In this document: piece by piece, positions 46,225 to 55,524 of the stretch
Layout of the letters: each line of letters opens with the position of its first letter
Position numbering within the stretch: the first letter of the stretch is position 1
DNA from: Niastella vici
GTDB lineage: Bacteria > Bacteroidota > Bacteroidia > Chitinophagales > Chitinophagaceae
DNA length: 64,000 nt
Reading direction: 5' to 3'
Assembly (NCBI RefSeq): GCF_002077945.1
Contig: NZ_LVYD01000002.1
Coordinates: 248,001-312,000 of the forward strand
Notes under the pieces: generated by a model
What the model was told of the DNA's origin: nothing
Database searches by the model: none
The model's input: only the letters and a program-made list of their open reading frames with translations
Program-made: the position numbers and the translations under genes

Positions 46225-46288
46225 CAGAATAGTTGTGATTTTAAAGTTTTGCGGTTTAGGTATTTGCCAGTGCTTATACTATTTTGAA

Positions 46289-47359
46289 CTATATTATTTC
46301 ATCAAGCTTCACTCCGCCCCTTTCGCTCGATTGATATGCCGCTTCTACACATGCCATCGTATAAATGCCATCTTCCACTGAATTATCCGGCCTGGGGATA
46401 TTACCGGCAGCCGCCTGCATCACCTGGTCCATACTGCCAATAAAGGCATGCGGAAACCAACTCCCTTCCACTTCAAGCGTTTTCCATTCGCCCGGTTCAT
46501 TACTGGTCATCGTTATATACCGGAACTGATCGGGTACTCCGTGCGGATAGTTCATCAACAGTCCCATATTTATTTTAACAGCGCCCTGCGTTCCTTCCAG
46601 TTTTATGTAGGAATGCTGTTGTTGCATGCCAAACTGGTGACAATGATTAGTAATGATATTCGCCCTGATCATATCTCCATAATCCATGATGATATTACTG
46701 CGCACAGAGGCCAGCTGGCTCATTTGGGGATGTTTTACCGTTTTGGCATATACGCCAACCGGATTGCCAAAGAATGAGCGCACCAGGTCGATATAATGAA
46801 TGCTGTGGTACAGGATCTCTACACGGGGCGATTCAAACAGGAATGTCCACAAATGCCAGGGAGTAAACACATTTATATTTATTTCTATATCGCATAACTG
46901 GCCCAGGGCGCCCTGTTGTATTAATTTGCGGGCTGCCTGTATAAAGGGCGCATAACGTAATTGAAAATTGATGGCTGCTACCAGGTGTTTATCGCGGGCG
47001 TATTGCAGAATGGTCTTTGCTTCCTGGTAATTATTGCCCATCGGTTTTTGAATGAGTACGGGCGACCCGGCGGGCAAATACTCCAGCACCTTCAGAATGG
47101 CTGAACCGGGCACCGCTATATCATACACCACGCGCGACAAATTGAGACGCACGATATCTTCCATTTTTTCAAACACCATGGGGATGTTGAACCTGAGGGC
47201 GGTGGCATTGGCTTTTTCCTTATCCACATCATAAATGCCGGCCACATCGAAACCGGCCAGTTGATAAGCCGGTAAATGGGCGTCATTTACAATACCGCCT
47301 GCGCCAATGATCACTATAGGTGCTTTATACGACAATGGATACATTTTTTTCAAATGCAA
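46289..47359 (-). CDS. Gfo/Idh/MocA-family oxidoreductase
   Basis: A 356-residue cytoplasmic NAD(P)-dependent sugar dehydrogenase. The Rossmann fold opens with APIVIIGAGGIVNDAHLPAY, a GxGGIxxxxH variant of the nucleotide-binding loop, followed by AGIYDVDKEKANATALRFNI. The conserved EKP motif at the substrate side reads LIQKPMGNN, so Glu is replaced by Gln; His in FESPRVEILYHSIHYIDLVR is the usual C-terminal catalytic region. It probably oxidises a pyranose or lactone precursor. It is 37 bases downstream of the RhaT-type transporter gene and 64 ahead of the TIM-barrel gene. Confidence 0.85.
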   Translation of the reverse strand: MHLKKMYPLSYKAPIVIIGAGGIVNDAHLPAYQLAGFDVAGIYDVDKEKANATALRFNIPMVFEKMEDIVRLNLSRVVYDIAVPGSAILKVLEYLPAGSPVLIQKPMGNNYQEAKTILQYARDKHLVAAINFQLRYAPFIQAARKLIQQGALGQLCDIEININVFTPWHLWTFLFESPRVEILYHSIHYIDLVRSFFGNPVGVYAKTVKHPQMSQLASVRSNIIMDYGDMIRANIITNHCHQFGMQQQHSYIKLEGTQGAVKINMGLLMNYPHGVPDQFRYITMTSNEPGEWKTLEVEGSWFPHAFIGSMDQVMQAAAGNIPRPDNSVEDGIYTMACVEAAYQSSERGGVKLDEII

Positions 47360-47396
47360 AAAAATGAATTAAAGCAGTAGTCTATAGCTTAAATAA

Positions 47397-48434
47397 CTAT
47401 AAACTACCCAGGTAGTTTCCATATGTTAGGGCAAGCACCGCTGTTACCAAAATAAACAGGGCCAAAACAAGCGTAACAATCGTTTTCCGGCGGCATTTCA
47501 TCCATTCTTTCATCAACAAACCGGCTACCGAGCTAAACAATACCAGCATGATCATGTGTATGGCCCAACTGCTATATTGGTATTTTCCCATGCGCACATG
47601 CCCCAAGCCATAAAAGAAGAATTGTGAATACCACAATAAACCGGTAAGCACAGCCATGACGAAATTAACCAGTAAACGGTTGTGTGGTCCTTGTTGCCGG
47701 TACTCGCCAAACGTTTTTTCTTTGCGGTGCAGGTATATGCAATATATAAGGGTAGATACAAAAGCTCCTGAATTTGAAAAAATATAAACAATATTGATCT
47801 TGAAATTTCCGCCGCCGTATTTGGCAGCCACCTCTGCAATCGGCTCCCCCTGATCGATCGAAAAACCATACACGGCCGACAGCACACCTGCCAAAAAACA
47901 AAGCGGCAATCCTTTGGCCAGGGAAAACGAAGTTTTGCCCGTTGTGTTTAACTTAAGATCATGCTCTTTAAACCTGCCGGCCACGCCGCAACAGGCAATG
48001 CCCAATGCCCCGATAATAATCCCCGCCATGATAAAACTGGCGCCGTTCTGACTGAACAAAGATACCAGTTGCCCATGCACCAGCGGTGGCAACAAGGTAC
48101 CCAACACACAGGATATACCCACCGCAATGGCATAAGTCAATGAAAAACCTACATACCGTATGGCCATTCCAAACGCCGTTCCGCCAATTCCATAGGCCAC
48201 GCCATAAATAAAGGTTTTGATCATGGCATCGGTGGGCGCTTCCTGCAACACTTTATCTATCTGCGGAATCGTAATCCAGGCAATTACAAGCGGTAATAAC
48301 AACCAACACACTGCTGCCTGCGCCAGCCAGTACGTTTGCCACGACCATTTAGCCACTTTGCGTTGTGGCGTATAGCACATGGCCGCACAGGAGGCCCCTA
48401 CTGAATGAAATATGACACCGGTTATTACTTCCAT
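47397..48434 (-). CDS. RhaT-family sugar/proton symporter
   Basis: A 345-residue inner-membrane protein with about ten hydrophobic helices, the same length as E. coli L-rhamnose/H+ symporter RhaT (344). Family features are the start GVIFHSVGASCAAMCYTPQR, then WSWQTYWLAQAAVCWLLLPL, GVAYGIGGTAFGMAIRYVGF and TYAIAVGISCVLGTLLPPLV. The rhamnose specificity is plausible since RhaT-like proteins usually carry rhamnose or similar deoxysugars, but this is by family only. No rhamnose catabolic kinase or isomerase lies nearby, so another sugar is possible. Next gene downstream is an oxidoreductase, upstream is a lactonase. Confidence 0.82.
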   Translation of the reverse strand: MEVITGVIFHSVGASCAAMCYTPQRKVAKWSWQTYWLAQAAVCWLLLPLVIAWITIPQIDKVLQEAPTDAMIKTFIYGVAYGIGGTAFGMAIRYVGFSLTYAIAVGISCVLGTLLPPLVHGQLVSLFSQNGASFIMAGIIIGALGIACCGVAGRFKEHDLKLNTTGKTSFSLAKGLPLCFLAGVLSAVYGFSIDQGEPIAEVAAKYGGGNFKINIVYIFSNSGAFVSTLIYCIYLHRKEKTFGEYRQQGPHNRLLVNFVMAVLTGLLWYSQFFFYGLGHVRMGKYQYSSWAIHMIMLVLFSSVAGLLMKEWMKCRRKTIVTLVLALFILVTAVLALTYGNYLGSL

Positions 48435-48617
48435 TAAAGCAACTCGTTATATTAAATTGTCAGACAGACGTTAAAGTTTGCACATCATTATTTTGTCAGA
48501 AACACACCCGCCTTCGTTAAAACTTCAACGGGCAGGCGAATAACGCAAAATGTACCATTTTATCATTTCTGCGTTTAAACGGCCTTATATCTTAATGCAC
48601 TTTTAATTCTTTTTCAA

Positions 48618-49463
48618 TTACAGATTATAGAAGGTTACTGCATTGGTGTGCGCTACTTTTTGCAAGGCGTCATCACTCAATGACTTCGACAATACCTTCA
48701 AATAATGCTGCCAGGTGTCGGTATAACTTCCGGCCAGCAACGACACCGGCCAATCGCCCCCGCAACAGCAACGGTTCTCCCCAAAATGCTCCAGCACAAA
48801 ATCAACATAGGGTTGTATATCATCGGCCGTCCAGTCAGCCCCTTTTTTGGAACAGGTTCCCAGGCCGGAGATCTTCACATAAATATTCTTATGACCGGCG
48901 GCTATCTTCATCAATTCGCCCCATTCCCCGAACTTTTCGCCACTGGCAATGGGCGGCTGATTCAGATGATCGAGCATGAGTCGTAATTCCGGTACTTTTT
49001 GCGCTACTTCCAGGGCGATTATCAGGTGTTGCGGTGTAACCCCTACTACATCGTACGGCACATCATAAGCAGCGAGCACCGAAAGACTTTGCACCACGGT
49101 TGATTGTAATAACCATTGCGGATCGGGCTCATCATGTATCAAATGGCGCACTCCTTTGAAATAAGGATTGCCCAGGTATTCTTTGAGGGCGGTTGCAGTG
49201 AACGAGGGGTCTTTTAACGGCATCCAGCCTACGACCCCTTTTATCCATGAGGTTGCGTTGGCAACCTGTAACATCCAGTTGGTATCTTCAAAATTATTGG
49301 CCGCCTGAACAAGCACCCCGCCGGTGATAGCGGTCGTTTCTACTTCGGCCTGCAGCTCTTCTATATCATAATTCCGGTTAAGAACCGACGTATCATTCTT
49401 TAACCACTCGTACTCAGCTTTTGCGAAATTCCAAATATGGACATGGCTATCGATAATTTCCAT
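48618..49463 (-). CDS. COG3618-type amidohydrolase, sugar lactonase
   Basis: A 281-residue metal-dependent TIM-barrel hydrolase of the amidohydrolase-2 type that includes L-fucono- and L-rhamnono-lactonases. The start MEIIDSHVHIW carries the HxH metal motif. Further hallmarks are GVLVQAANNFEDTNWML, GVRHLIHDEPDPQWLL (the lactone-facing His), LRLMLDHLNQPP and the Asp in CCGGDWPVSLL. It should open a sugar acid lactone made by the dehydrogenase two genes downstream. The gene is followed at 183 bases by the RhaT-type symporter. Which lactone it takes is not readable; rhamnono- or fucono-lactone would fit the transporter. Confidence 0.82.
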   Translation of the reverse strand: MEIIDSHVHIWNFAKAEYEWLKNDTSVLNRNYDIEELQAEVETTAITGGVLVQAANNFEDTNWMLQVANATSWIKGVVGWMPLKDPSFTATALKEYLGNPYFKGVRHLIHDEPDPQWLLQSTVVQSLSVLAAYDVPYDVVGVTPQHLIIALEVAQKVPELRLMLDHLNQPPIASGEKFGEWGELMKIAAGHKNIYVKISGLGTCSKKGADWTADDIQPYVDFVLEHFGENRCCCGGDWPVSLLAGSYTDTWQHYLKVLSKSLSDDALQKVAHTNAVTFYNL

Positions 49464-49576
49464 TGCAATCCGTTTTACTCGAATAGTGAATCAGGTTTAT
49501 AAAGCCGCAAGGTACATGGGAAAAAATTCAAATATTGAAATTTCACCAATTACCTTAGGGATAGCGGGCTTCCTTA

Positions 49577-50749
49577 TTATGACTCATAACTCGATATGGG
49601 CTGCTTTGTAAGGCCAAACTGCTCATCGATCAGTTCATTGTGCTCACCCAGCAGCGGCGCACCTATGTTGGATGTAAATATTTCGCCATCGATCCTGATT
49701 GGGCAACGGGTAGTTGTTATAGAAAGGCCATTGCTGGTCTTTACTATTAATTCCATATTCAGCATCTGGTACCCGTTCTCCTGCACCAGCAGATCATAAT
49801 CAAGCACCTTGGCACACCAGATATCTGCAGGTTCCAGTACGGCCAGCCAGCCATCGGTATTGCGGGCCAGCAAATGCGCGGCAAGTATTGTTTTTATTTC
49901 ATCGCGCTTCACAAACCATTCGGCTGTATTGGTGAACTGTTTTAACGGTTCACACTCCAGCAATGTCGCTAATTGCGTAATATTCCCCATGGCCAGCGCC
50001 AGGTAGCCATCGGCTGTTTTGTAAATTCCGTAGGGGGCCGACAGATAGGCATGTCCATTATTTATTTCACTGCGCACCGGGAGTTCGCGTCCGTCGTTAT
50101 AAAAACAGGTGAGTACTTCAAACTGAAAATCGAGTATGGATTCCAGCATGCTTACCTGTACCAGGCTGCCTTCATTGGTTATGGTACGCGAGAATAAAGC
50201 GGCCAGTATGCCCTGTGCAATATGGGTGCCGGCCAGAATATCAACCACGGCCACCCCCATCGGGGTTGGGTTATCGCTGCGGTTGCTGCTTAACCAGCTT
50301 AAACCAGATACGGCCTGTAATAATAAGTCTTGCCCCGGCAGGTCTTTCCAGGGCCCTTCATTACCATAACCACTTACTTCTGCATAAACAATTTGCGGGT
50401 TAATGGCTTTCACTGTTTCATAATCGAGTCCCAGCCGTTCCATTACACCTGGACGGAAATTATGCATCAGTACATCTGCTTTCGCTATAATTTTTTTTAC
50501 TTTCTCCAGGTCTTCTGCTTTCTTAAGATCAGCCGCATAGCTTTGTTTATTACGGTTGATGGCGTGGAAAATAGTTGATTCGCCTTCTATCATTACATTC
50601 GATACGTACAACTGCCGGCAGATATCGCCTACACCCGTGCGCTCAATTTTTATTACCTGGGCGCCCATATCGGCGAGGCGTAAGCCTGCCGAGGGGCCAG
50701 ATAAAAACTGGCTGAAATCAACAACTATTATGTCCTGAAGTGGCTTCAT
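49577..50749 (-). CDS. Family III (CaiB/BaiF) CoA-transferase, paralogue A
   Basis: A 390-residue transferase that moves CoA between carboxylic acids. The N-terminus reads [36 protein letters not shown], typical of the family, followed by [20 protein letters not shown] and [20 protein letters not shown]. The catalytic Asp is present in [14 protein letters not shown]. It is a clear paralogue of the next gene upstream ([18 protein letters not shown]), and family III enzymes work as interlocked dimers, so the two might form a heterodimer. A 163-bp gap holding an inverted repeat separates the two genes. Substrate unknown. Confidence 0.9.
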   Translation of the reverse strand: MKPLQDIIVVDFSQFLSGPSAGLRLADMGAQVIKIERTGVGDICRQLYVSNVMIEGESTIFHAINRNKQSYAADLKKAEDLEKVKKIIAKADVLMHNFRPGVMERLGLDYETVKAINPQIVYAEVSGYGNEGPWKDLPGQDLLLQAVSGLSWLSSNRSDNPTPMGVAVVDILAGTHIAQGILAALFSRTITNEGSLVQVSMLESILDFQFEVLTCFYNDGRELPVRSEINNGHAYLSAPYGIYKTADGYLALAMGNITQLATLLECEPLKQFTNTAEWFVKRDEIKTILAAHLLARNTDGWLAVLEPADIWCAKVLDYDLLVQENGYQMLNMELIVKTSNGLSITTTRCPIRIDGEIFTSNIGAPLLGEHNELIDEQFGLTKQPISSYES

Positions 50750-50790
50750 TCTTTGTTACAAAATTTACAGAATATAACTTTTCATAGGTC

Positions 50791-50897
50791 ACCAGTTACC
50801 GGTTGCCTGTTGCCGGGCCCTGAATTTCGATCAGTTTGCTTATTATCGGGTTTTCCGATTTTTTTACCAGGTAACCGGAAACTGGTAACCGGCAACC
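50791..50897. repeat. Intergenic inverted repeat, GGTTACC family, copy 3
   Basis: ACCAGTTACCGGTTGCCTG on the left faces ACCGGAAACTGGTAACCGGC on the right across a core containing TGAATTTCGATC. It lies between the two CoA-transferase genes and nearly fills the gap. A hairpin of this size could act as a transcript stabiliser or weak terminator inside the operon. Confidence 0.8.
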
Positions 50898-50912
50898 TGA
50901 CCGATTCACCCC

Positions 50913-52061
50913 TCACCCATTTCCAATCAATTCTTCATTTATCTTCTCCGTATGCTCACCCAACTGCGGGGCCGGTTTGGGCGAATAAATGCGCTCCCCG
51001 TTTATGCGTATGGGGCACCGGGTGGTGGTAATATTTTTTCCCTGCGTTGTGGTGATCGTTTGCTCCATTTGCAAACATTTGTAGGCTTCCAGTTTGGTGA
51101 GGCGTTCCCAATCGAGCACTTCCATGGCCCACAGGTCTTTTGCATGCAGCTTTTCGAGCCAGTAAGCTGAGGGCTGCATTAACAGGTGTTTGGCCAGAAC
51201 CGATTTTATTTCATCACGTAAACTGAAAGCAACCTGCTGATCATAGGCCATGAGGTCGTTGCAATCAATGGCTTTTGCCAGTTGTTTGATGTCGACCATG
51301 GCAATGGCAATATATCCGTTGGCGGTGGCATAGATCCCGTAAGGGGCATGTAACAACGGGTGTCCGTTATTTACTTTGCTGCGTTTGGGCAGCTTGCCGC
51401 TGCTGTGATAAGTAGTTAATAATTCAAATTGAAAATCGAGTAAGGATTCAAGGAGGCTCACTTCTATTAAAGCACCGGCGCCTGTCTTTTGCCTTCTTAT
51501 AAGGGCGCCCAAAATGCCCTGCACCAGTTGCGAACCGCAGAGGTTATCGGCAATGGCGAGGCCAAAAGGCATGGGATTGTCTTTGGCATTACCGGTAGTA
51601 TACGCAAGACCACTCATTGACTGCAAGAGCAGGTCCTGACCTGGCCGGTTCTTCCAGGGGCCTTCTGTACCGTACCCGCTGATAGCGCCATATATAATAC
51701 GTGAATTGATCTTTATTACTTCTGAATACCCCAGGCCTACTTTTTCCATGATACCGGGCCTGAAGTTATGGGTTAGCACATCGGCTTTTTCAATCAGTTG
51801 CTTTACCTGTGCCAGATCGTCGGAGTTCTTGAGATCGGCAGTATAACTTTCTTTATTTCGGTTGATGGTATGAAACAACATGGAGCTGTCATCGGTCCAC
51901 AGGTCCTTGATCGACAAGCGGCGGCCGGCATCCCCGGTTTGCGGACGCTCCACCTTTATGACGCGCGCACCCAGATCGGCCAACCGCAATCCCGCGGATG
52001 GGCCCGATAAATACTGGCTGAATTCAAGCACCAGCAATCCCTGCAGTGGCAATCGACTCAT
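50913..52061 (-). CDS. Family III (CaiB/BaiF) CoA-transferase, paralogue B
   Basis: A 382-residue enzyme close to paralogue [61 protein letters not shown], and IADNLCGSQLVQGILGALIR with the catalytic Asp. The end, [20 protein letters not shown], is also shared. Its ATG overlaps the stop of the substrate-binding-protein gene by four bases (ATGA), showing translational coupling. Both copies keep the Asp, so neither looks inactive. Confidence 0.9.
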   Translation of the reverse strand: MSRLPLQGLLVLEFSQYLSGPSAGLRLADLGARVIKVERPQTGDAGRRLSIKDLWTDDSSMLFHTINRNKESYTADLKNSDDLAQVKQLIEKADVLTHNFRPGIMEKVGLGYSEVIKINSRIIYGAISGYGTEGPWKNRPGQDLLLQSMSGLAYTTGNAKDNPMPFGLAIADNLCGSQLVQGILGALIRRQKTGAGALIEVSLLESLLDFQFELLTTYHSSGKLPKRSKVNNGHPLLHAPYGIYATANGYIAIAMVDIKQLAKAIDCNDLMAYDQQVAFSLRDEIKSVLAKHLLMQPSAYWLEKLHAKDLWAMEVLDWERLTKLEAYKCLQMEQTITTTQGKNITTTRCPIRINGERIYSPKPAPQLGEHTEKINEELIGNG

Positions 52062-53224
52062 ATTGACAAGCTCATTTTTTCGCCTACCAGGCTTTGTTGA
52101 TAAATACGGTCTATTTCTTTTAGTACCATCTCCGGGTTTCCACCCTGTAATAAATATTGTTGAACCGGATCACCGGCCTGGTCCTGAAAATGTAAGTACC
52201 CATTGTAACGTGGACGCATGTACCCGTTCTTCATAACCGGTAATACCGTATGAAAAAAGCTGTTGGTGAGCACATTGGCCAGGTTATTCGTCCAGGCCGC
52301 CAGGTGTCCCGGCTGCCCGCCATGCTGTACGTAAAAAGTGCTTTGGCATTCCTCGCTGCAAACCCAGGCCGCAAAATCAACCGCTTCCTGTTTATGTTTG
52401 GTGAACGAAGAAACAGCCAACCCCGTACCTCCTATTGTACTGCGTAAACGTTTTTTACCAAACCAAACCAGGTTGGCATAGGTAAGCGGGTGCTTCGCAT
52501 ACCCCACCCGGGCATAATTTGAGTAGCAATAGGCAAAGGGGCAATACCAGTAATCGTTGGTGGTTGACATAATTTCAGCCACTTGTATTGGATTACAGGA
52601 AAAGAATTTTTTATCGATCAACGAATACAGCTCGCGCATTGCCTGCAGGGCCTGTACTCCAATTTCTTTACTCACCACCTGTTCGGTTGTTCTGAACGGT
52701 TCTTCACCCAGGGCAATGCAGAACATGTAAAAATTCATGAGTGTGTCGATGGGAATGGCGGGGATAGCCACTTTGCCGGCTTTTGCCAGTTCCATCAATT
52801 TCTCCCAGGTATCGGGCACCTTCACACTGTTTTGTTGTAACAGGTCGGCACGATAGCTGGCAGCAGGGGTTGCTGCATCGATGGCCAGGGCCCACTGGTG
52901 GTTATCGTAATAATAGCTTGGATGCGACGCTCCTACTGAATTGCCTGACTGATTTTGCAAATATGCGGCAGGCAGGTATTCATCTAACGGCAACACGCTG
53001 TTGGTGGCAGCAGCGCAGCCCACCCAGGGATGATCGATGATGAGCAGATCATACTCATTCACCAGTTTCTCCAACGGAAAATCGGCAAACTCCTGTAAGG
53101 TCCTTTTCTTCCACTGTATTGTCACTTTCGGATTCAACTCGGAATAGCGTTGTGCAGCCGCCAGCAATGGCGTAATGCCTCTGCTGTGGCCCCAGGTAAT
53201 TCCTTTCAAAACAATTTCAGACAT
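52058..53224 (-). CDS. Substrate-binding-protein fold without signal peptide
   Basis: A 388-residue protein like the extracellular solute-binding proteins of ABC importers (family 1): ITPLLAAAQRYSELNPKVTI, YDLLIIDHPWVGCAA, VPDTWEKLMELAKAGKVAIP and LRSTIGGTGLAVSSFTKHKQ. It begins MSEIVLKGITWGHSRG and has no leader, lipobox or transmembrane helix, so it should stay in the cytoplasm. No permease or ATPase gene is near. It sits 7 bases behind the MaoC gene and overlaps the CoA-transferase gene, inside a catabolic operon. A sensor, carrier or enzyme function adapted from the binding fold is possible; there is no direct evidence. Confidence 0.75.
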   Translation of the reverse strand: MSEIVLKGITWGHSRGITPLLAAAQRYSELNPKVTIQWKKRTLQEFADFPLEKLVNEYDLLIIDHPWVGCAAATNSVLPLDEYLPAAYLQNQSGNSVGASHPSYYYDNHQWALAIDAATPAASYRADLLQQNSVKVPDTWEKLMELAKAGKVAIPAIPIDTLMNFYMFCIALGEEPFRTTEQVVSKEIGVQALQAMRELYSLIDKKFFSCNPIQVAEIMSTTNDYWYCPFAYCYSNYARVGYAKHPLTYANLVWFGKKRLRSTIGGTGLAVSSFTKHKQEAVDFAAWVCSEECQSTFYVQHGGQPGHLAAWTNNLANVLTNSFFHTVLPVMKNGYMRPRYNGYLHFQDQAGDPVQQYLLQGGNPEMVLKEIDRIYQQSLVGEKMSLSI

Positions 53225-53231
53225 ATCTTTC

Positions 53232-53675
53232 CTAACTTTCTTTTTTATGCACTAACAATACATGTTCGCAGATCATTACCAATTCACCGCTCTGGTTAAA
53301 CACTTCTACCAGTTCGGTGACCAGGCCATACCCTGGCTTTTTATGTTCTTTTTTATCGGAAATAGTGACGGTTGCTTTAATAGTATCACCAATAAAAACA
53401 GGTTTTATAAAACGGAGCCGGTCGTAGCCATAGGTCATGGATACTTCATTGATGACGTGTGCGGTTAACCCTATGGCAATGGTAAAAATGAGTGTACCGT
53501 GGGCAATGCGTTTTTTAAAGGGTTGGGTTTTGCACCATTCCTCATCCATATGATGGGGAAAAAAATCGCCCGACTGACCTGCATGCATAACAATATCGGT
53601 TTCGGTGACGGTGCGGCCGCCGGTTGACCGTTTCTCATTCAGTTCAAATTCTTCAAAATATTTAGTTATACCCAT
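53232..53675 (-). CDS. MaoC-family hydratase
   Basis: A 147-residue single hot-dog protein of the (R)-specific enoyl-CoA hydratase type. The conserved catalytic Asp-His pair lies in [16 protein letters not shown], followed by [20 protein letters not shown], the hydratase-2 signature helix with HG. It should add water to, or remove it from, a CoA thioester formed by the CoA-transferases two genes downstream. It is the first gene of the minus-strand operon. Ligand unknown. Confidence 0.87.
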   Translation of the reverse strand: MGITKYFEEFELNEKRSTGGRTVTETDIVMHAGQSGDFFPHHMDEEWCKTQPFKKRIAHGTLIFTIAIGLTAHVINEVSMTYGYDRLRFIKPVFIGDTIKATVTISDKKEHKKPGYGLVTELVEVFNQSGELVMICEHVLLVHKKES

Positions 53676-53954
53676 ACAGGTTATAGAGATTAACTAATAG
53701 TAATCTTGATTTGGTTAAAATTAATTCAGGATGATGACCGGCACAATGCCTTTAAAATTATATAGCCCAGGCGGCAGGTTGAATTGGCTGATGCGGGTTC
53801 CGCGTAAACGCGGGACTGATGTGGAAAATGAATGCATTTTTTTCATAAGCGCAACAATTTTCAATCGTGAACAGGTGTCAGGCGTTACAACCAGCAAAAC
53901 AATCAGATGCCTGTTAAGAACTGGGTTTTATCACATTCGGAGTTGATGGAAAGA

Positions 53955-54063
53955 CGTGCCACGTCACAGTTGAGACAGTCGCTTTTGAGAGCTTCAGGTA
54001 ATTTCTAACTGGCCTTTATTGTCGTTTGTTGAAACAAAAACAATGCTGGCACAACGTGGCACG
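53955..54063. repeat. 10-bp inverted repeat CGTGCCACGT / ACGTGGCACG
   Basis: The two arms are perfect complements at 53955-53964 and 54054-54063, with 89 bases between them. A second GGCAC lies next to the right arm (CTGGCACAACGTGGCACG). Could be the ends of a small decayed insertion or an RNA hairpin. Confidence 0.55.
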
Positions 54064-54254
54064 CCTCGTCCTTGCTGCTTTTGCTAAATAACCAACACTG
54101 AACGCTTTAAAGTGGAAAGCTACACATTTTGGCCAGGGGCTCCAATGTCAGGTTTAACTGAAATGATGGAATATATTACTAAATATTAATTGCTCACACG
54201 TAACAGGTAAAGCACTTTGACGGAAAAGCCCTTCATATATTACTATATCTGTTT

Positions 54255-54360
54255 GCCAGTTACCAGGTACAGGTTTCCTGGCAAAAATTCGGCGATACCG
54301 CCTATTCGCAGTTTGATGGAAATTCAAGTACCGGCAACTGGAAACCGGTAACTGGTAACT
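54255..54360. repeat. Intergenic inverted repeat, GGTTACC family, copy 4
   Basis: GCCAGTTACCAGGTACAGG on the left and CCGGCAACTGGAAACCGGT on the right, with the core AAAAATTCGGCGATACCG. The core strongly resembles that of copy 1 (AAAAAATTCGGAGACC). Confidence 0.78.
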
Positions 54361-54406
54361 TAAAATGGCACAACCGTTTGCGTGTTCCTTTTCCATTCTA
54401 ACTATG

Positions 54407-54414
54407 TAAGTTTG
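54407..54414 (+). promoter_or_regulatory. Candidate -7 element of the kinase-transporter unit
   Basis: TAAGTTTG matches the Bacteroidota TAnnTTTG consensus exactly and lies 50 bases ahead of the kinase start. The nearest upstream TTTG (54377-54380) is 26 bases away, longer than normal, so the -33 part is uncertain. Confidence 0.4.
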
Positions 54415-54463
54415 AGCAGGATGTCCCAAAAATTTGGGATCTCTACGATTCAATAAACTATCC

Positions 54464-55522
54464 ATGTTCAGTAATATTTTAACCCATTTTGCACTTAACC
54501 CTTCTCATTATTCCGTACATCCATTTGGCAGCGGCCTCATCAACCATACCTGGAAGATAAGCTCGCCCGATGGCCAGCCCTGCTTTATTCTGCAGCAGAT
54601 AAATTCCGCCGTTTTCAGGGACCCCGAAGCTATTGCCGCCAACATCAGCAACCTGGGCACCTATTTACAGCATAATTGTCCAGACTACCTTTTTGCAGGC
54701 GCCCTCCCCAATGCCAGCGGCTCGTATTTATATATGGATGAGAAAAAGCAGTACTTCCGCCTTTTCCCATTTATTCCCCGGTCGCATTCCATCGACATGG
54801 TGAATACCCCCGAGCAGGCTTTTGAAGCGGCCAAACAGTTTGCCCGCTTTACCAACCTGTTGCGTGGTTTTGACACCAGTAAGCTGCAGATCACCATTCC
54901 GCAGTTCCATGATCTGTCGCTGCGGTACCAGCAGTTCACCGAAGCATTGGCGAAAGGCAACAAAAAACGCATTCAGGAATCCACAGAACTGATCGACTAT
55001 CTACAACAACAGCAACACCTGGTTAAAACCTTTGAATACATAAAAAATAATCCGGGATTCAGGCTGCGGGTCATTCATCACGACACCAAGATCAGCAATG
55101 TGCTTTTCGATGATAATAACAAAGGCTTATGTGTTATTGACCTCGATACGGTAATGCCGGGCTATTTCATCAGCGATGTGGGCGATATGATGCGCACTTA
55201 TTTATCACCGGTGAGCGAAGAAGAAAAGGACCTTCAACAAATTACGGTACGCGACGATTTCTTTACCGCCATTGCCTGTGGTTATATGGGCGAACTAAAC
55301 AATGAATTAACTACTGCCGAAAAACAGCATTTTGTATATGCCGGGGCCTTCATGATCTATATGCAGGCATTGCGTTTTTTAACCGATCATTTAAATGATG
55401 ACGTATATTACGGCGCCCGGTACGAAGGCCATAATTTTATGCGGGCTCAGAACCAGGCTGTACTTTTACAAAAGTATAATGCAAAAGAGAGTTTGTTCAA
55501 CAAAATCATTTCAATAATTTAA
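54464..55522 (+). CDS. NahK-like anomeric sugar kinase (APH fold)
   Basis: A 352-residue cytoplasmic kinase with the aminoglycoside-phosphotransferase/choline-kinase fold. The start at 54464 is preferred over the ATG at 54434 because the family begins near this point (NILTHFALNPSHYSVHPFGS). GSGLINHTWKI is the glycine-rich loop, ILQQINSAVFRDPEAIAANI the helix typical of N-acetylhexosamine kinases, VIHHDTKISNVLFDDNNKGL the catalytic loop with Asp, and CVIDLDTVMPGYFISDVGD the metal-binding Asp segment. NahK phosphorylates C1 of GlcNAc/GalNAc in Bifidobacterium and Bacteroides relatives; sugar specificity here is unproved. The transporter gene follows at 2 bases. Confidence 0.82.
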   Translation: MFSNILTHFALNPSHYSVHPFGSGLINHTWKISSPDGQPCFILQQINSAVFRDPEAIAANISNLGTYLQHNCPDYLFAGALPNASGSYLYMDEKKQYFRLFPFIPRSHSIDMVNTPEQAFEAAKQFARFTNLLRGFDTSKLQITIPQFHDLSLRYQQFTEALAKGNKKRIQESTELIDYLQQQQHLVKTFEYIKNNPGFRLRVIHHDTKISNVLFDDNNKGLCVIDLDTVMPGYFISDVGDMMRTYLSPVSEEEKDLQQITVRDDFFTAIACGYMGELNNELTTAEKQHFVYAGAFMIYMQALRFLTDHLNDDVYYGARYEGHNFMRAQNQAVLLQKYNAKESLFNKIISII

Positions 55523-55524
55523 AC

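Larger units (their letters stand above)
53676..54463. other. Divergent intergenic region with two inverted-repeat elements
   Basis: 788 bp between the MaoC operon and the kinase gene. It holds a 10-bp inverted pair at 53955/54054, a GGTTACC-family repeat at 54255-54360 and the candidate kinase promoter at 54407. A plus-strand frame of 71 codons at 53731 has no supporting sign. Confidence 0.55.

Noticed and set aside
53731-53946. 71-codon plus-strand frame
   Set aside because: No recognisable protein pattern, no promoter, and it lies in repeat-bearing spacer.
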